Made by a program: the position numbers and the translations under genes
Source of the DNA: an uncultured Chitinophagaceae bacterium
Lineage (GTDB): Bacteria > Bacteroidota > Bacteroidia > Chitinophagales > Chitinophagaceae
Assembly (NCBI GenBank): GCA_937919945.1
Contig: CALESY010000178.1
Location: 1 to 35,624, forward strand
Length of the DNA: 35,624 nt
Direction of reading: 5' to 3'
Notes under the pieces: model-generated
What the model was told of the DNA's origin: nothing
Database searches by the model: none
The model's input: only the letters and a program-made list of their open reading frames with translations
In this document: in pieces, positions 8,969 to 15,280 of the stretch
How positions within the stretch are numbered: the first letter of the stretch is position 1
How the letters are laid out: each line of letters opens with the position of its first letter

Positions 8969-10198
8969 CTACTTGAATTGTAATACCCTTGCAGGTTGAA
9001 TACGGCGAATATACAACGATGGTAACCACATACATAGTATGCAAAGCAATATGGTTGCCACATTTATTATGACTGGCTGCCACCAATACAGCTTAACGGG
9101 CACATATTTCAGAGAATAACTGGCCTCTGTCAGTTTGAGAAAGCCTGTTTTTATCTGCAACCAACAAATGCCTAATGCCAATATATTGCCAGCAACTATC
9201 CCAACGCCGGCTATCATTGCCGCATGATACAAAAATATACGCTGTAATTGGCCTGTAGCCATACCTTGCGCTTTCAGTATGCCTACCATACGCACTTGCT
9301 CTACTATCAATATTAATAAAGCAGCTGCCAGATTGATAATAGCTACGATTGCCATAATACCTATTACCACCCGCGTATTTACGTCCTGCAAGTTGAGCCA
9401 GTCAAAAAGGTTGGGAAAAATATCCATCATGGTATAAGTGGTAAGCGGTGGTTGCAGGTAGTTGTAATATATCCTATTAGCAACTGTATCTGCGACGGCA
9501 TCATCATCCAACGACAGCTGATAACCGTTTATCTTATCTGCCCCCCACCCGTTGATGCGTTGCAGCAGGCGTAAGTCGCATAGGGCATAGGCTCTATCTA
9601 TTTCTTCCATGCCTGTATGGTATGTTCCTGCCAGCTTCACCCTACGTATACGTGGAAAAACAGAACCCTGTTCAATAAAATACAACTCGAGCATATCACC
9701 TGTCTTCACATCGAGCCTATCTGCCATACCAGCTGACAACATGATTTCTTTTGCATATGCAGTATCGGCAAAATCAATACTACTGCCCAATATCTCAATA
9801 CCGCTCGGCAATCTATAATCTGCCGTAATACCTTTCAGTTGTATACCTTCCATGGCACTACCTGCATGTATAATGGCGGGCCGGGCAGCAAAGGCGTTGA
9901 TGCTTGTTACATGCTTTGTGCCTTTTATTTTTCTTTCCAGTTCCGCATTTCTTGTTATAGGTTCGGGTGCTATGATGCTGGTTGTGTTCATGCTACGAGG
10001 CTGCACCTGTACATGCCCCCAAAAGCTGAATAGTTTTTCGCGCACCTCATATTTAAACCCCGTAACAATGGCGGTAGCCATTATCATTGTTGCTACGCTA
10101 ATGGTGGTAGCAATAACAGCCAGCCTTATGATAAACGAAGAAAATGCTCCTTTGCGACGGAGCATATACCTGCGAGCTATGAAAAATGATAAATTCAA
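8969..10198 (-). CDS. ABC transporter permease of the LolC/LolE (FtsX-like) family
   Basis: A 409-residue inner-membrane permease. The N-terminal region FIARRYMLRRKGAFSSFIIRLAVIATTISVATMIMA is the family's first transmembrane segment. A periplasmic MacB-like core follows (about 50-270), then three C-terminal helices near 280-300, 330-350 and 375-395 with LKAQGM, the coupling-loop signature of lipoprotein-releasing permeases. The initiation codon at 10198 is TTG; family members start in the same way (M-N-x-S-x-F-I-A-x-R-Y), so this start is supported. The ATPase partner is not adjacent, as is usual for the phylum. The GNAT gene follows 1 nt after its stop. Confidence 0.85.
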   Translation of the reverse strand: MNLSFFIARRYMLRRKGAFSSFIIRLAVIATTISVATMIMATAIVTGFKYEVREKLFSFWGHVQVQPRSMNTTSIIAPEPITRNAELERKIKGTKHVTSINAFAARPAIIHAGSAMEGIQLKGITADYRLPSGIEILGSSIDFADTAYAKEIMLSAGMADRLDVKTGDMLELYFIEQGSVFPRIRRVKLAGTYHTGMEEIDRAYALCDLRLLQRINGWGADKINGYQLSLDDDAVADTVANRIYYNYLQPPLTTYTMMDIFPNLFDWLNLQDVNTRVVIGIMAIVAIINLAAALLILIVEQVRMVGILKAQGMATGQLQRIFLYHAAMIAGVGIVAGNILALGICWLQIKTGFLKLTEASYSLKYVPVKLYWWQPVIINVATILLCILCMWLPSLYIRRIQPARVLQFK

Positions 10199-10205
10199 GG
10201 TAAAC

Positions 10206-10213
10206 CAAAAGTA
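10206..10213 (-). promoter_or_regulatory. Possible -7 box of the LolC/E-type permease gene
   Basis: TACTTTTG on the reverse strand fits TAnnTTTG and ends 7 nt before the TTG start at 10198. No convincing TTG is seen at the -33 position. The box lies in the first copy of an 11-nt direct repeat, AAGTAAAAACT (10209-10219 and 10223-10233, forward strand). Confidence 0.3.
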
Positions 10214-10245
10214 AAAACTAATAAGTAAAAACTGCTATAAATAAA

Positions 10246-10275
10246 AAAGGATTAACAGTTTCCTGTCAATCCTTT
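10246..10275 (-). terminator. Rho-independent terminator of atpDC
   Basis: A 13-bp stem with one mismatch (10246-10258 with 10263-10275) and a 4-nt loop, followed on the reverse strand by a run of T (CCTTTTTTATTTAT). It begins 20 nt after the atpC stop. Confidence 0.8.
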
Positions 10276-10295
10276 ATGAATACCATATAGGTTGA

Positions 10296-10550
10296 TTAAT
10301 CCAATGCAGTAGCACTTTCTATCAGTACACTTGCTTTGTTATTCAACACTTCCACAAACCCACCCGAAATCTCGTATTGTTCAGTAGTGTTTTTGTCTTT
10401 CAGTATTTTCATTTTACCCTTACCCAGTGTAGCGATAATAGGCGCGTGGTTTTCCAATATCTCGAAAGAACCCTCAATGCCCGGCAGCTGAATGCCATAA
10501 ACATTGCCGCTATATACTTTGTGCTCGGGTGTTAATATATCTAATTGCAT
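10296..10550 (-). CDS. atpC: ATP synthase F1 epsilon subunit (short form)
   Basis: Starting at the ATG at 10550 the product has 84 residues beginning MQLDILTPEHKVYSG; an upstream in-frame TTG at 10571 would add seven unconserved residues. The protein forms the central stalk of F1 with gamma. It consists only of the N-terminal beta-sandwich (IQLPGIEGSFEILENHAPIIATLGKGKMKI) and lacks the C-terminal helical hairpin used for inhibition in many bacteria. This short form is usual in Bacteroidota. It follows atpD after a 63-nt spacer that holds a dyad and a 22-nt repeat element. The other ATP synthase subunits are elsewhere, also common in the phylum. Confidence 0.95.
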   Translation of the reverse strand: MQLDILTPEHKVYSGNVYGIQLPGIEGSFEILENHAPIIATLGKGKMKILKDKNTTEQYEISGGFVEVLNNKASVLIESATALD

Positions 10551-10558
10551 TGTCGCAA

Positions 10559-10580
10559 ATTCAAAAGTCAAAATTCAAAA
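10559..10580 (-). repeat. 22-nt spacer element, copy 1 (upstream of atpC)
   Basis: On the reverse strand this reads TTTTGAAT, then TTTGAC, then TTTTGAAT, and ends 8 nt before the atpC ATG. An almost identical copy (TTAGAC in the middle) ends 8 nt before the etfA ATG at 18861. The two TTTTGAAT units form a direct repeat with a 14-nt period. Confidence 0.6.
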
Positions 10581-10613
10581 CCAAAAAACTAATCAACAAG
10601 TCAATTGATTGAC

Positions 10614-12119
10614 TTAGTTCTTCGCTTGTTCCATCAATTTCTTACCCTTAGCTATCGCATCATCAATAGTACCAACAAGGTTGAACGCAGCTTCCGGATA
10701 CTCATCTACTTCACCATCCATAATCATGTTAAAGCCACGGATTGTTTCTTCGATTGGTACCAATACGCCTTTCAAACCTGTAAACTGCTCTGCTACGTGG
10801 AATGGTTGTGACAGGAAGCGTTGTACTTTACGTGCGCGTTGTACTGTCATTTTATCATCGTCGCTCAATTCATCCATACCGAGGATGGCGATGATATCTT
10901 GTAATTCCTTATAGCGTTGTAATATCAGTTTCACACGGTTGGCACAGTTGTAGTGAGCATCGCCAACTATAAGTGGGGTAAGAATACGTGATGTAGAATC
11001 CAACGGATCCACCGCAGGATAGATACCTAAGTCTGCGATCTTACGACTCAATACCGTAGTTGCATCCAAGTGAGCAAACGTTGTTGCAGGAGCAGGGTCA
11101 GTCAAGTCATCCGCAGGTACATAAACCGCCTGTACCGATGTAATAGAACCGTTTTTAGTTGATGTGATACGCTCTTGCATCAGACCCATTTCCGTAGCCA
11201 GTGTAGGCTGATAACCCACCGCTGATGGCATACGGCCTAATAGTGCCGATACCTCAGAACCCGCCTGTGTGAAACGGAAGATATTATCTACGAAGAAAAG
11301 GATGTCTTTACCCTTGCCGGTACCATCACCATCACGGAAATATTCCGCCATTGTAAGACCAGACAATGCCACACGTGCACGTGCACCCGGTGGTTCATTC
11401 ATCTGTCCGAAAACGAAAGTAGCTTTTGAGTCTTTCAAGCCTTCAAGGTCAACTGAAGATAAGTCCCAGCCACCTTCTTCCATGCTGTGCTTGAATTTGT
11501 CGCCATACTTCACGATGCCAGCTTCAATCATCTCACGCATCAGGTCATTACCCTCACGTGTACGCTCGCCCACACCAGCAAATACCGACAAACCCGCATA
11601 TGCTTTCGCGATATTGTTGATAAGCTCCTGAATCAATACAGTTTTACCAACACCCGCACCACCAAACAAACCGATTTTACCACCTTTTGCATATGGTTCA
11701 ATAAGGTCAATAACTTTAATACCTGTAAACAGAATTTCAGAGGCTGTACTCAGGTTTTCAAACTTTGGTGGTTTAGCATGTATCGGGCGGCCATTCGCCT
11801 TGCTTGGCTGTGGCAAACCATCAATCGCATCACCTGTTACATTAAACAGACGACCGTGTATTTGTTCACCCGTTGGCATTGCTATCGCCTTGCCGGTATC
11901 TACCACATCCATACCACGAACCAGACCTTCAGTACCGTCCATCGCTACGCAACGCACACTGTCTTCGCCCAGATGCTGTTGTACTTCCAATACCAGTTTT
12001 TCGCCGTTAGGGCGTGTCAGCTCTAAGGCGTTGTAGATTTCGGGCAGCTTATTTTCCGCACTAAAGTGCACGTCAATTACCGGACCGATGATTTGCTTGA
12101 TTTTACCAACGTTTGGCAT
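10614..12119 (-). CDS. atpD: ATP synthase F1 beta subunit
   Basis: A 501-residue catalytic subunit of F1. The ATG at 12119 (MPNVGKIKQIIGPVIDVHF) matches the family start; an in-frame TTG at 12128 is less likely. The P-loop GGAGVGKTVLIQELI, the catalytic GERTREGNDL, the Walker B region DILFFVDNIFRF, and DELSDDDKM (counterpart of DELSEED, contact with gamma) are all present. It is followed by atpC in the two-gene order typical of Bacteroidota. A strong promoter (12197-12228) lies about 80 nt upstream and a terminator follows atpC, so atpDC forms its own transcript. Confidence 0.99.
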   Translation of the reverse strand: MPNVGKIKQIIGPVIDVHFSAENKLPEIYNALELTRPNGEKLVLEVQQHLGEDSVRCVAMDGTEGLVRGMDVVDTGKAIAMPTGEQIHGRLFNVTGDAIDGLPQPSKANGRPIHAKPPKFENLSTASEILFTGIKVIDLIEPYAKGGKIGLFGGAGVGKTVLIQELINNIAKAYAGLSVFAGVGERTREGNDLMREMIEAGIVKYGDKFKHSMEEGGWDLSSVDLEGLKDSKATFVFGQMNEPPGARARVALSGLTMAEYFRDGDGTGKGKDILFFVDNIFRFTQAGSEVSALLGRMPSAVGYQPTLATEMGLMQERITSTKNGSITSVQAVYVPADDLTDPAPATTFAHLDATTVLSRKIADLGIYPAVDPLDSTSRILTPLIVGDAHYNCANRVKLILQRYKELQDIIAILGMDELSDDDKMTVQRARKVQRFLSQPFHVAEQFTGLKGVLVPIEETIRGFNMIMDGEVDEYPEAAFNLVGTIDDAIAKGKKLMEQAKN

Positions 12120-12196
12120 AAGATTCAATTATATAAAAGACTAAATTTTGATACCGTATCGGGGCGAAATAAATGGCACTTCCCCCAAATTTTGCG

Positions 12197-12228
12197 CAAA
12201 GGTAAGGTTATAGAACTAAAAAGCAAAA
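12197..12228 (-). promoter_or_regulatory. Promoter of atpDC
   Basis: On the reverse strand TTTTG (12228-12224), a 19-nt spacer, then TACCTTTG (12204-12197): an exact match to the Bacteroidota promoter. Predicted start is near 12190, leaving a leader of about 70 nt before the atpD ATG. Confidence 0.7.
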
Positions 12229-12271
12229 GGAAAAATGGGGTGAAAAACATTATATTAAAAATAAAATCATG

Positions 12272-12562
12272 TTACTCAAGTCTAAAAGTGATTGGTTGAG
12301 TGTATTTAAAACTTACTAACCTATTATGGTGCTTAGCAGGTTTCCATTTTGGCATTTGTTTTATTACCCTAACTGCTTCTTCTTCACAACCACCACCTAT
12401 GTAACGACCAAACGGAGAAATATTATTTAGAGTACCATCAATTTCTACTGTAAATTGAACAAGTACCATACCTTGAATACTGTTATCAACTGCTTTTTGA
12501 GGGTATTTAAGATTTTCTATAAGAAAAGTATTGATGTTATATTCCATACTAGGTATAACCAT
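12272..12562 (-). CDS. TonB C-terminal-like domain (downstream part of the amber-split gene)
   Basis: A 96-residue frame from an ATG at 12562. It carries the TonB_C fold pattern: LKYPQKAVDNSIQGMVLVQFTVEIDGTLNNI, then the GCEEEAVRVIKQMPKWKPAKHHNRLVSFKYTQPITF strand-helix-strand region. In full-length Bacteroidota proteins this domain follows secretion signals and repeats. Taken alone it has no signal peptide or membrane anchor, which supports the view that it is the tail of the gene beginning at 13234 and not a free-standing gene. The ATG at 12562 lies within the domain lead-in (LMVIPSMEYN) and has no promoter of its own that I can see. Confidence 0.6.
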   Translation of the reverse strand: MVIPSMEYNINTFLIENLKYPQKAVDNSIQGMVLVQFTVEIDGTLNNISPFGRYIGGGCEEEAVRVIKQMPKWKPAKHHNRLVSFKYTQPITFRLE

Positions 12563-12679
12563 TAATGTACAACTATCTTGACTAGGCGTACCATCTTCAT
12601 TAAAACAAGTAATACTCAGTAATGAATCTTTTGAATAGGTTTCAATGCTACTAATGTTTCCATTTTCATGATAATATGT

Positions 12680-13234
12680 CTACACACTATCGCTCAAATA
12701 CCCTTTTGCCAGTTTACCATAAGAGGCTAACTTACCATTGGGGTGATATTCCCATTCTTCGCCTATACCTGTAGTATCGGTATCGTATATACCCTTCATC
12801 CTAACTTTACCGTCACTATACCACCCGTATCCATACTTATTTGGCAAATTGTTTTTGAACAATACAGAGTCTGTAATCCTTCCACCCGTATCGTATGCTT
12901 TATATAAACCCTCTCGCAAGTTATTTAGATACCTTACTTTGTTACGAATTCGTCCATTTTCGTGGTATTCTGTATGCATACCTTGCTTATAAGAAAAGGT
13001 ATCATGATCATATTTTACGAAATATCCATCATACTTTTTTACTTGTTCTTTGATGTAGAAATCTTTTACTTTCCACCATTGCCCCTCCTTTATTGCCATA
13101 CGGAAATATGTAGCATTTGCAGGTTCGCATTTCTTCATATCATAGTTCAAGTACTGCTCAATCGTATCAACGCTTTGAGCATTTAATGAGCGTGCACCAA
13201 ATATGAGTATTACTAAGAGTAACAGGTATTTCAT
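12680..13234 (-). CDS. Secreted YwqK/MORN-repeat protein (upstream part of the amber-split gene)
   Basis: A 184-residue product if translation ends at the amber codon. A signal peptide (MKYLLLLVILIFGARSLNA, cleavage before QSVD) is followed by several repeats of the toxin-antitoxin YwqK/MORN type: GMHTEYHENGRIRNKVRYLNN, REGLYKAYDTGGRI, GYGWYSDGKVRMKG and GEEWEYHPNGKLASYGKL. Such repeats occur in many exported Bacteroidota proteins; the antitoxin name comes from a database label, not from a known role here. The gene starts 11 nt after a terminator that closes the upstream gene, so it needs its own promoter, which I could not identify with confidence. Confidence 0.65.
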   Translation of the reverse strand: MKYLLLLVILIFGARSLNAQSVDTIEQYLNYDMKKCEPANATYFRMAIKEGQWWKVKDFYIKEQVKKYDGYFVKYDHDTFSYKQGMHTEYHENGRIRNKVRYLNNLREGLYKAYDTGGRITDSVLFKNNLPNKYGYGWYSDGKVRMKGIYDTDTTGIGEEWEYHPNGKLASYGKLAKGYLSDSV

Positions 13235-13244
13235 ACATCAAAAA

Positions 13245-13276
13245 ATGAGGCTGCAATACTACTGTACCAGCCTCAT
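13245..13276 (-). terminator. Rho-independent terminator after the unknown secreted gene
   Basis: A 9-bp perfect stem (ATGAGGCTG at 13245-13253 with CAGCCTCAT at 13268-13276), a 14-nt loop, and on the reverse strand a run of six T directly after it. Confidence 0.75.
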
Positions 13277-13298
13277 ATACCCAAATTATCAATAACTA

Positions 13299-14240
13299 TT
13301 AAGGTTTGTATAGTATAGAAACTGAACTATTACCACTACAGGCAGGTAGTGCGTCTGAATAATACAGCAACCCTTTATAAAATAAGAATATATACCAATT
13401 AGTACCTCTGTGCAATGATGTTATAGCCTCGTTTGGTTTTGACCCTGCGTTGTGATTATAGTCAACCATCGTAATAAACTTCACCTTGTCTTGAGTAGCA
13501 CGTTGCAACAACCAACCCATAAGGTCGGCACTTTCTTTTTTGCGCTTGGTGTAGTTGGGCACAACACCCGGTGTACTTTCCCTATACCTGTATATATCAG
13601 CCCCAAGTATATACTCCATTCTGTCACAAATAAACATCTGCATATCGGGGTCGTCCATCATACGGCTGTCAACAGCGATATTGTATTTGCAACTCTGGTA
13701 GCGTTCATCTTTTTGCAATTCATTTACAACTAAAGCTATTACATTATCTGTATTCGCTTTTTCTGCAAAGCCTTTTAGCAGCCCTGCTGTTGCCTCACGC
13801 ATCACATATATATACAGCATATCACTCCACCCCTCGCGCCTTGCCATTACAACACGCTGTATGGCCGTATTTACCATACGCCTGTAATCATCATTGCCCT
13901 GTACAGTTATTTTGGTTTGTTTTACCAAATCATACAATGCCTTTAGTTGCGGCATGGTTTCTCCATTGTTCGGCATATATGATTCGTCTTTCACCAATGC
14001 ATCCAGCAATTGCATGGTTTGTGCAAACTGGTCGCGCGTTACAAACTTATCTTTGGCTTTTGCCAACGTGTCGAAAGATGCCTTTTCTCTTATCAGTTGC
14101 TGGTATTGCAGTGCTTCTTTATCAAGGTTGTTATCGCCCGGCAGGTACCAGTGCCCGTTATAATTCATGATACCTTTATCCTGCCCGTTGGCAGTAAAAA
14201 ACAGGCAACAAATTGCGAGAAAAAACAAGGATGTCTTCAT
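13299..14240 (-). CDS. Secreted protein of unknown function
   Basis: I start it at the ATG at 14240, which gives a classic signal peptide (MKTSLFFLAICCLFFTANG, cleavage before QDKG); a GTG at 14285 would bury the signal. The mature protein of about 293 residues is mostly helical by appearance, with HWYLPGDNNLDKEALQYQQLIREK near the start, a middle part rich in charged residues, and a C-terminal half with several Tyr-rich segments (DRMEYILGADIYRYRE, NWYIFLFYKGLLYY). I recognise no family or catalytic motif. It is divergent from a muramidase gene and shares with it a 107-nt control region holding a 36-nt hairpin. It ends at its own terminator, so it is probably monocistronic. Confidence 0.7.
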   Translation of the reverse strand: MKTSLFFLAICCLFFTANGQDKGIMNYNGHWYLPGDNNLDKEALQYQQLIREKASFDTLAKAKDKFVTRDQFAQTMQLLDALVKDESYMPNNGETMPQLKALYDLVKQTKITVQGNDDYRRMVNTAIQRVVMARREGWSDMLYIYVMREATAGLLKGFAEKANTDNVIALVVNELQKDERYQSCKYNIAVDSRMMDDPDMQMFICDRMEYILGADIYRYRESTPGVVPNYTKRKKESADLMGWLLQRATQDKVKFITMVDYNHNAGSKPNEAITSLHRGTNWYIFLFYKGLLYYSDALPACSGNSSVSILYKP

Positions 14241-14261
14241 AAAATTTCGTAACTTTAAAGG

Positions 14262-14297
14262 ACTTGAAAAATACAGTTTATTCACTGATTTTCAAGT
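14262..14297. promoter_or_regulatory. 36-nt hairpin or dyad between divergent genes
   Basis: ACTTGAAAA (14262-14270) pairs with TTTTCAAGT (14289-14297). Inside, after a small internal loop, CAGT (14274-14277) pairs with ACTG (14284-14287) around the loop TTATTC. It is not a terminator by position, because it lies between two outward-facing genes. It could be an operator or a structured 5' leader of the muramidase mRNA. A weak -7-like box TAACTTTA lies just before it (14250-14257). Confidence 0.5.
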
Positions 14298-14347
14298 ACA
14301 CATATCAATTATTTCATTCCATCACTATTAATCATCCATTATCACTT

Positions 14348-15247
14348 ATGTCAGCCAATCTTAGCCAACGCATCAAGGGCATTCAGCAATTATTAGCAAT
14401 TCAGCCGTCAGGCATTTTTGATGCCGCTACTGCAGATGCTGTATGTACAGTTCTTAAAATTAGTACATCAACTACCCTTACTGCAAAATTAAAAGCCATA
14501 CAAAGAGCATTGGGCGTAGCCCCCGACGGTATTATTGGACCTATTACCTTGTCGCGTATCGAGGCTTTGGTACAACCAAAGTTGCCACCAATACCCTCAG
14601 GTGCATCTATGCTTGTATCTGCCGCATCTTTACAACTCATCATCAATGCTGAAGTATCTTCTAAAGAGGCTTACACTGCCAAATACCAATCGCCAGTATG
14701 GCCCGGTGGCGATAGTGGTGTTACAATCGGTATTGGCTTTGATATTGGTTATTGCACAAGGCAAGAACTGATCAATGCCTGGGGCAATCATTTGAGCCAG
14801 CAACACTTAAACCTCTTGTTGGGCATATTGGGCGAAAAAGGACAAAAGTGTAAGGGATTCTTACCTTCTTTAAAGTCAATAAAAATTCCGTACGATGTAG
14901 CTGTGAAAGTTTTCTATCAAAACACCTTACCCGCTTGCGCAAGAGATGTAAGGCGCATTTATCCGGGCGTACAAAAACTACCTCCAGATGCACAAGGTGC
15001 TTTATTATCGTTAGTGTATAATAGAGGTCCGCTTATAAATGATACCGACCGCAGAAAAGAAATGAAGGCTTTGGTGCCACTAGTAGCTGCAGGAAACATT
15101 GCAGGCATTGCCACACAACTACGCGGCATGAAAAGGCTGTGGAATCCGCAAAAACAAAAAGGACTTATAGCTCGCAGAGAGCAAGAAGCAATACTAACGG
15201 AGAATGCCAACTTCCATATACTACCGGAAAATATAATTACAATCTAA
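14348..15247 (+). CDS. Muramidase with peptidoglycan-binding repeats (pesticin/phage-lysozyme-like)
   Basis: Start chosen at the ATG at 14348 (MSANLSQRIKGIQQLL); an in-frame TTG at 14264 adds 28 unlikely residues. The 299-residue product begins with two short peptidoglycan-binding repeats (IKGIQQLLAIQPSGIFDAATADAV and LKAIQRALGVAPDGIIGPITLSRI). A lysozyme-like domain follows (about 90-295): IINAEVSSKEAY with a candidate catalytic Glu, WPGGDSGVTIGIGFDIGY, LSLVYNRG, and a terminal arginine-rich REQEA. This resembles the pesticin-type and phage lysozymes that cut peptidoglycan. No signal peptide or lipobox is seen, so the route to the wall is unclear. No holin or phage gene is nearby. Confidence 0.75.
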   Translation: MSANLSQRIKGIQQLLAIQPSGIFDAATADAVCTVLKISTSTTLTAKLKAIQRALGVAPDGIIGPITLSRIEALVQPKLPPIPSGASMLVSAASLQLIINAEVSSKEAYTAKYQSPVWPGGDSGVTIGIGFDIGYCTRQELINAWGNHLSQQHLNLLLGILGEKGQKCKGFLPSLKSIKIPYDVAVKVFYQNTLPACARDVRRIYPGVQKLPPDAQGALLSLVYNRGPLINDTDRRKEMKALVPLVAAGNIAGIATQLRGMKRLWNPQKQKGLIARREQEAILTENANFHILPENIITI

Positions 15248-15255
15248 AAAATGAT

Positions 15256-15275
15256 GGCATGGTAATATCCATGCC
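15256..15275. terminator. Bidirectional terminator between muramidase and HmuY-like genes
   Basis: GGCATGG (15256-15262) and CCATGCC (15269-15275) form a 7-bp stem with a 6-nt loop, flanked by A-rich sequence on the left and GTTTT on the right, between convergent stops. Confidence 0.7.
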
Positions 15276-15280
15276 GTTTT

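Larger units (their letters stand above)
12272..13234 (-). pseudogene. Secreted YwqK/MORN-repeat plus TonB_C protein split by an in-frame amber codon
   Basis: Two neighbouring reverse-strand reading frames, 13234-12680 and 12562-12272, are in the same frame (start codons 672 nt apart). Reading from the TAG at 12682-12680 into the second one meets no other stop: the codons in between translate to TYYHENGNISSIETYSKDS and on through the TonB_C domain. The intact protein would have 320 codons: signal peptide, YwqK/MORN repeats, TonB_C domain. The residue at the TAG sits where earlier repeats have Trp or a neighbouring residue (EEWEYHPNG versus ?TYYHENG), so TGG to TAG is the simplest change. It may be a recent pseudogene, a sequencing error, or a read-through gene. 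No frameshift is seen elsewhere. Confidence 0.75.

Noticed and set aside
8968..9063. N-terminal extension of the GNAT-like protein to the ATG at 9063
   Set aside because: It would overlap 95 bases of the permease gene, and the added residues look like out-of-frame coding sequence.
10296..10550. atpC appears truncated because it lacks the C-terminal helices
   Set aside because: The 84-residue form is usual in this phylum, and the gene is followed by a proper terminator.
11487..12026. Long frame opposite atpD
   Set aside because: It lies wholly within the well-conserved atpD gene, and its product has the composition of an antisense translation.
12174..12195. TGGCAC followed by TTGC, resembling a sigma-54 promoter
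   Set aside because: The two parts are 12 nt apart instead of 5 and point away from a matching gene (forward strand, into the atpD leader).
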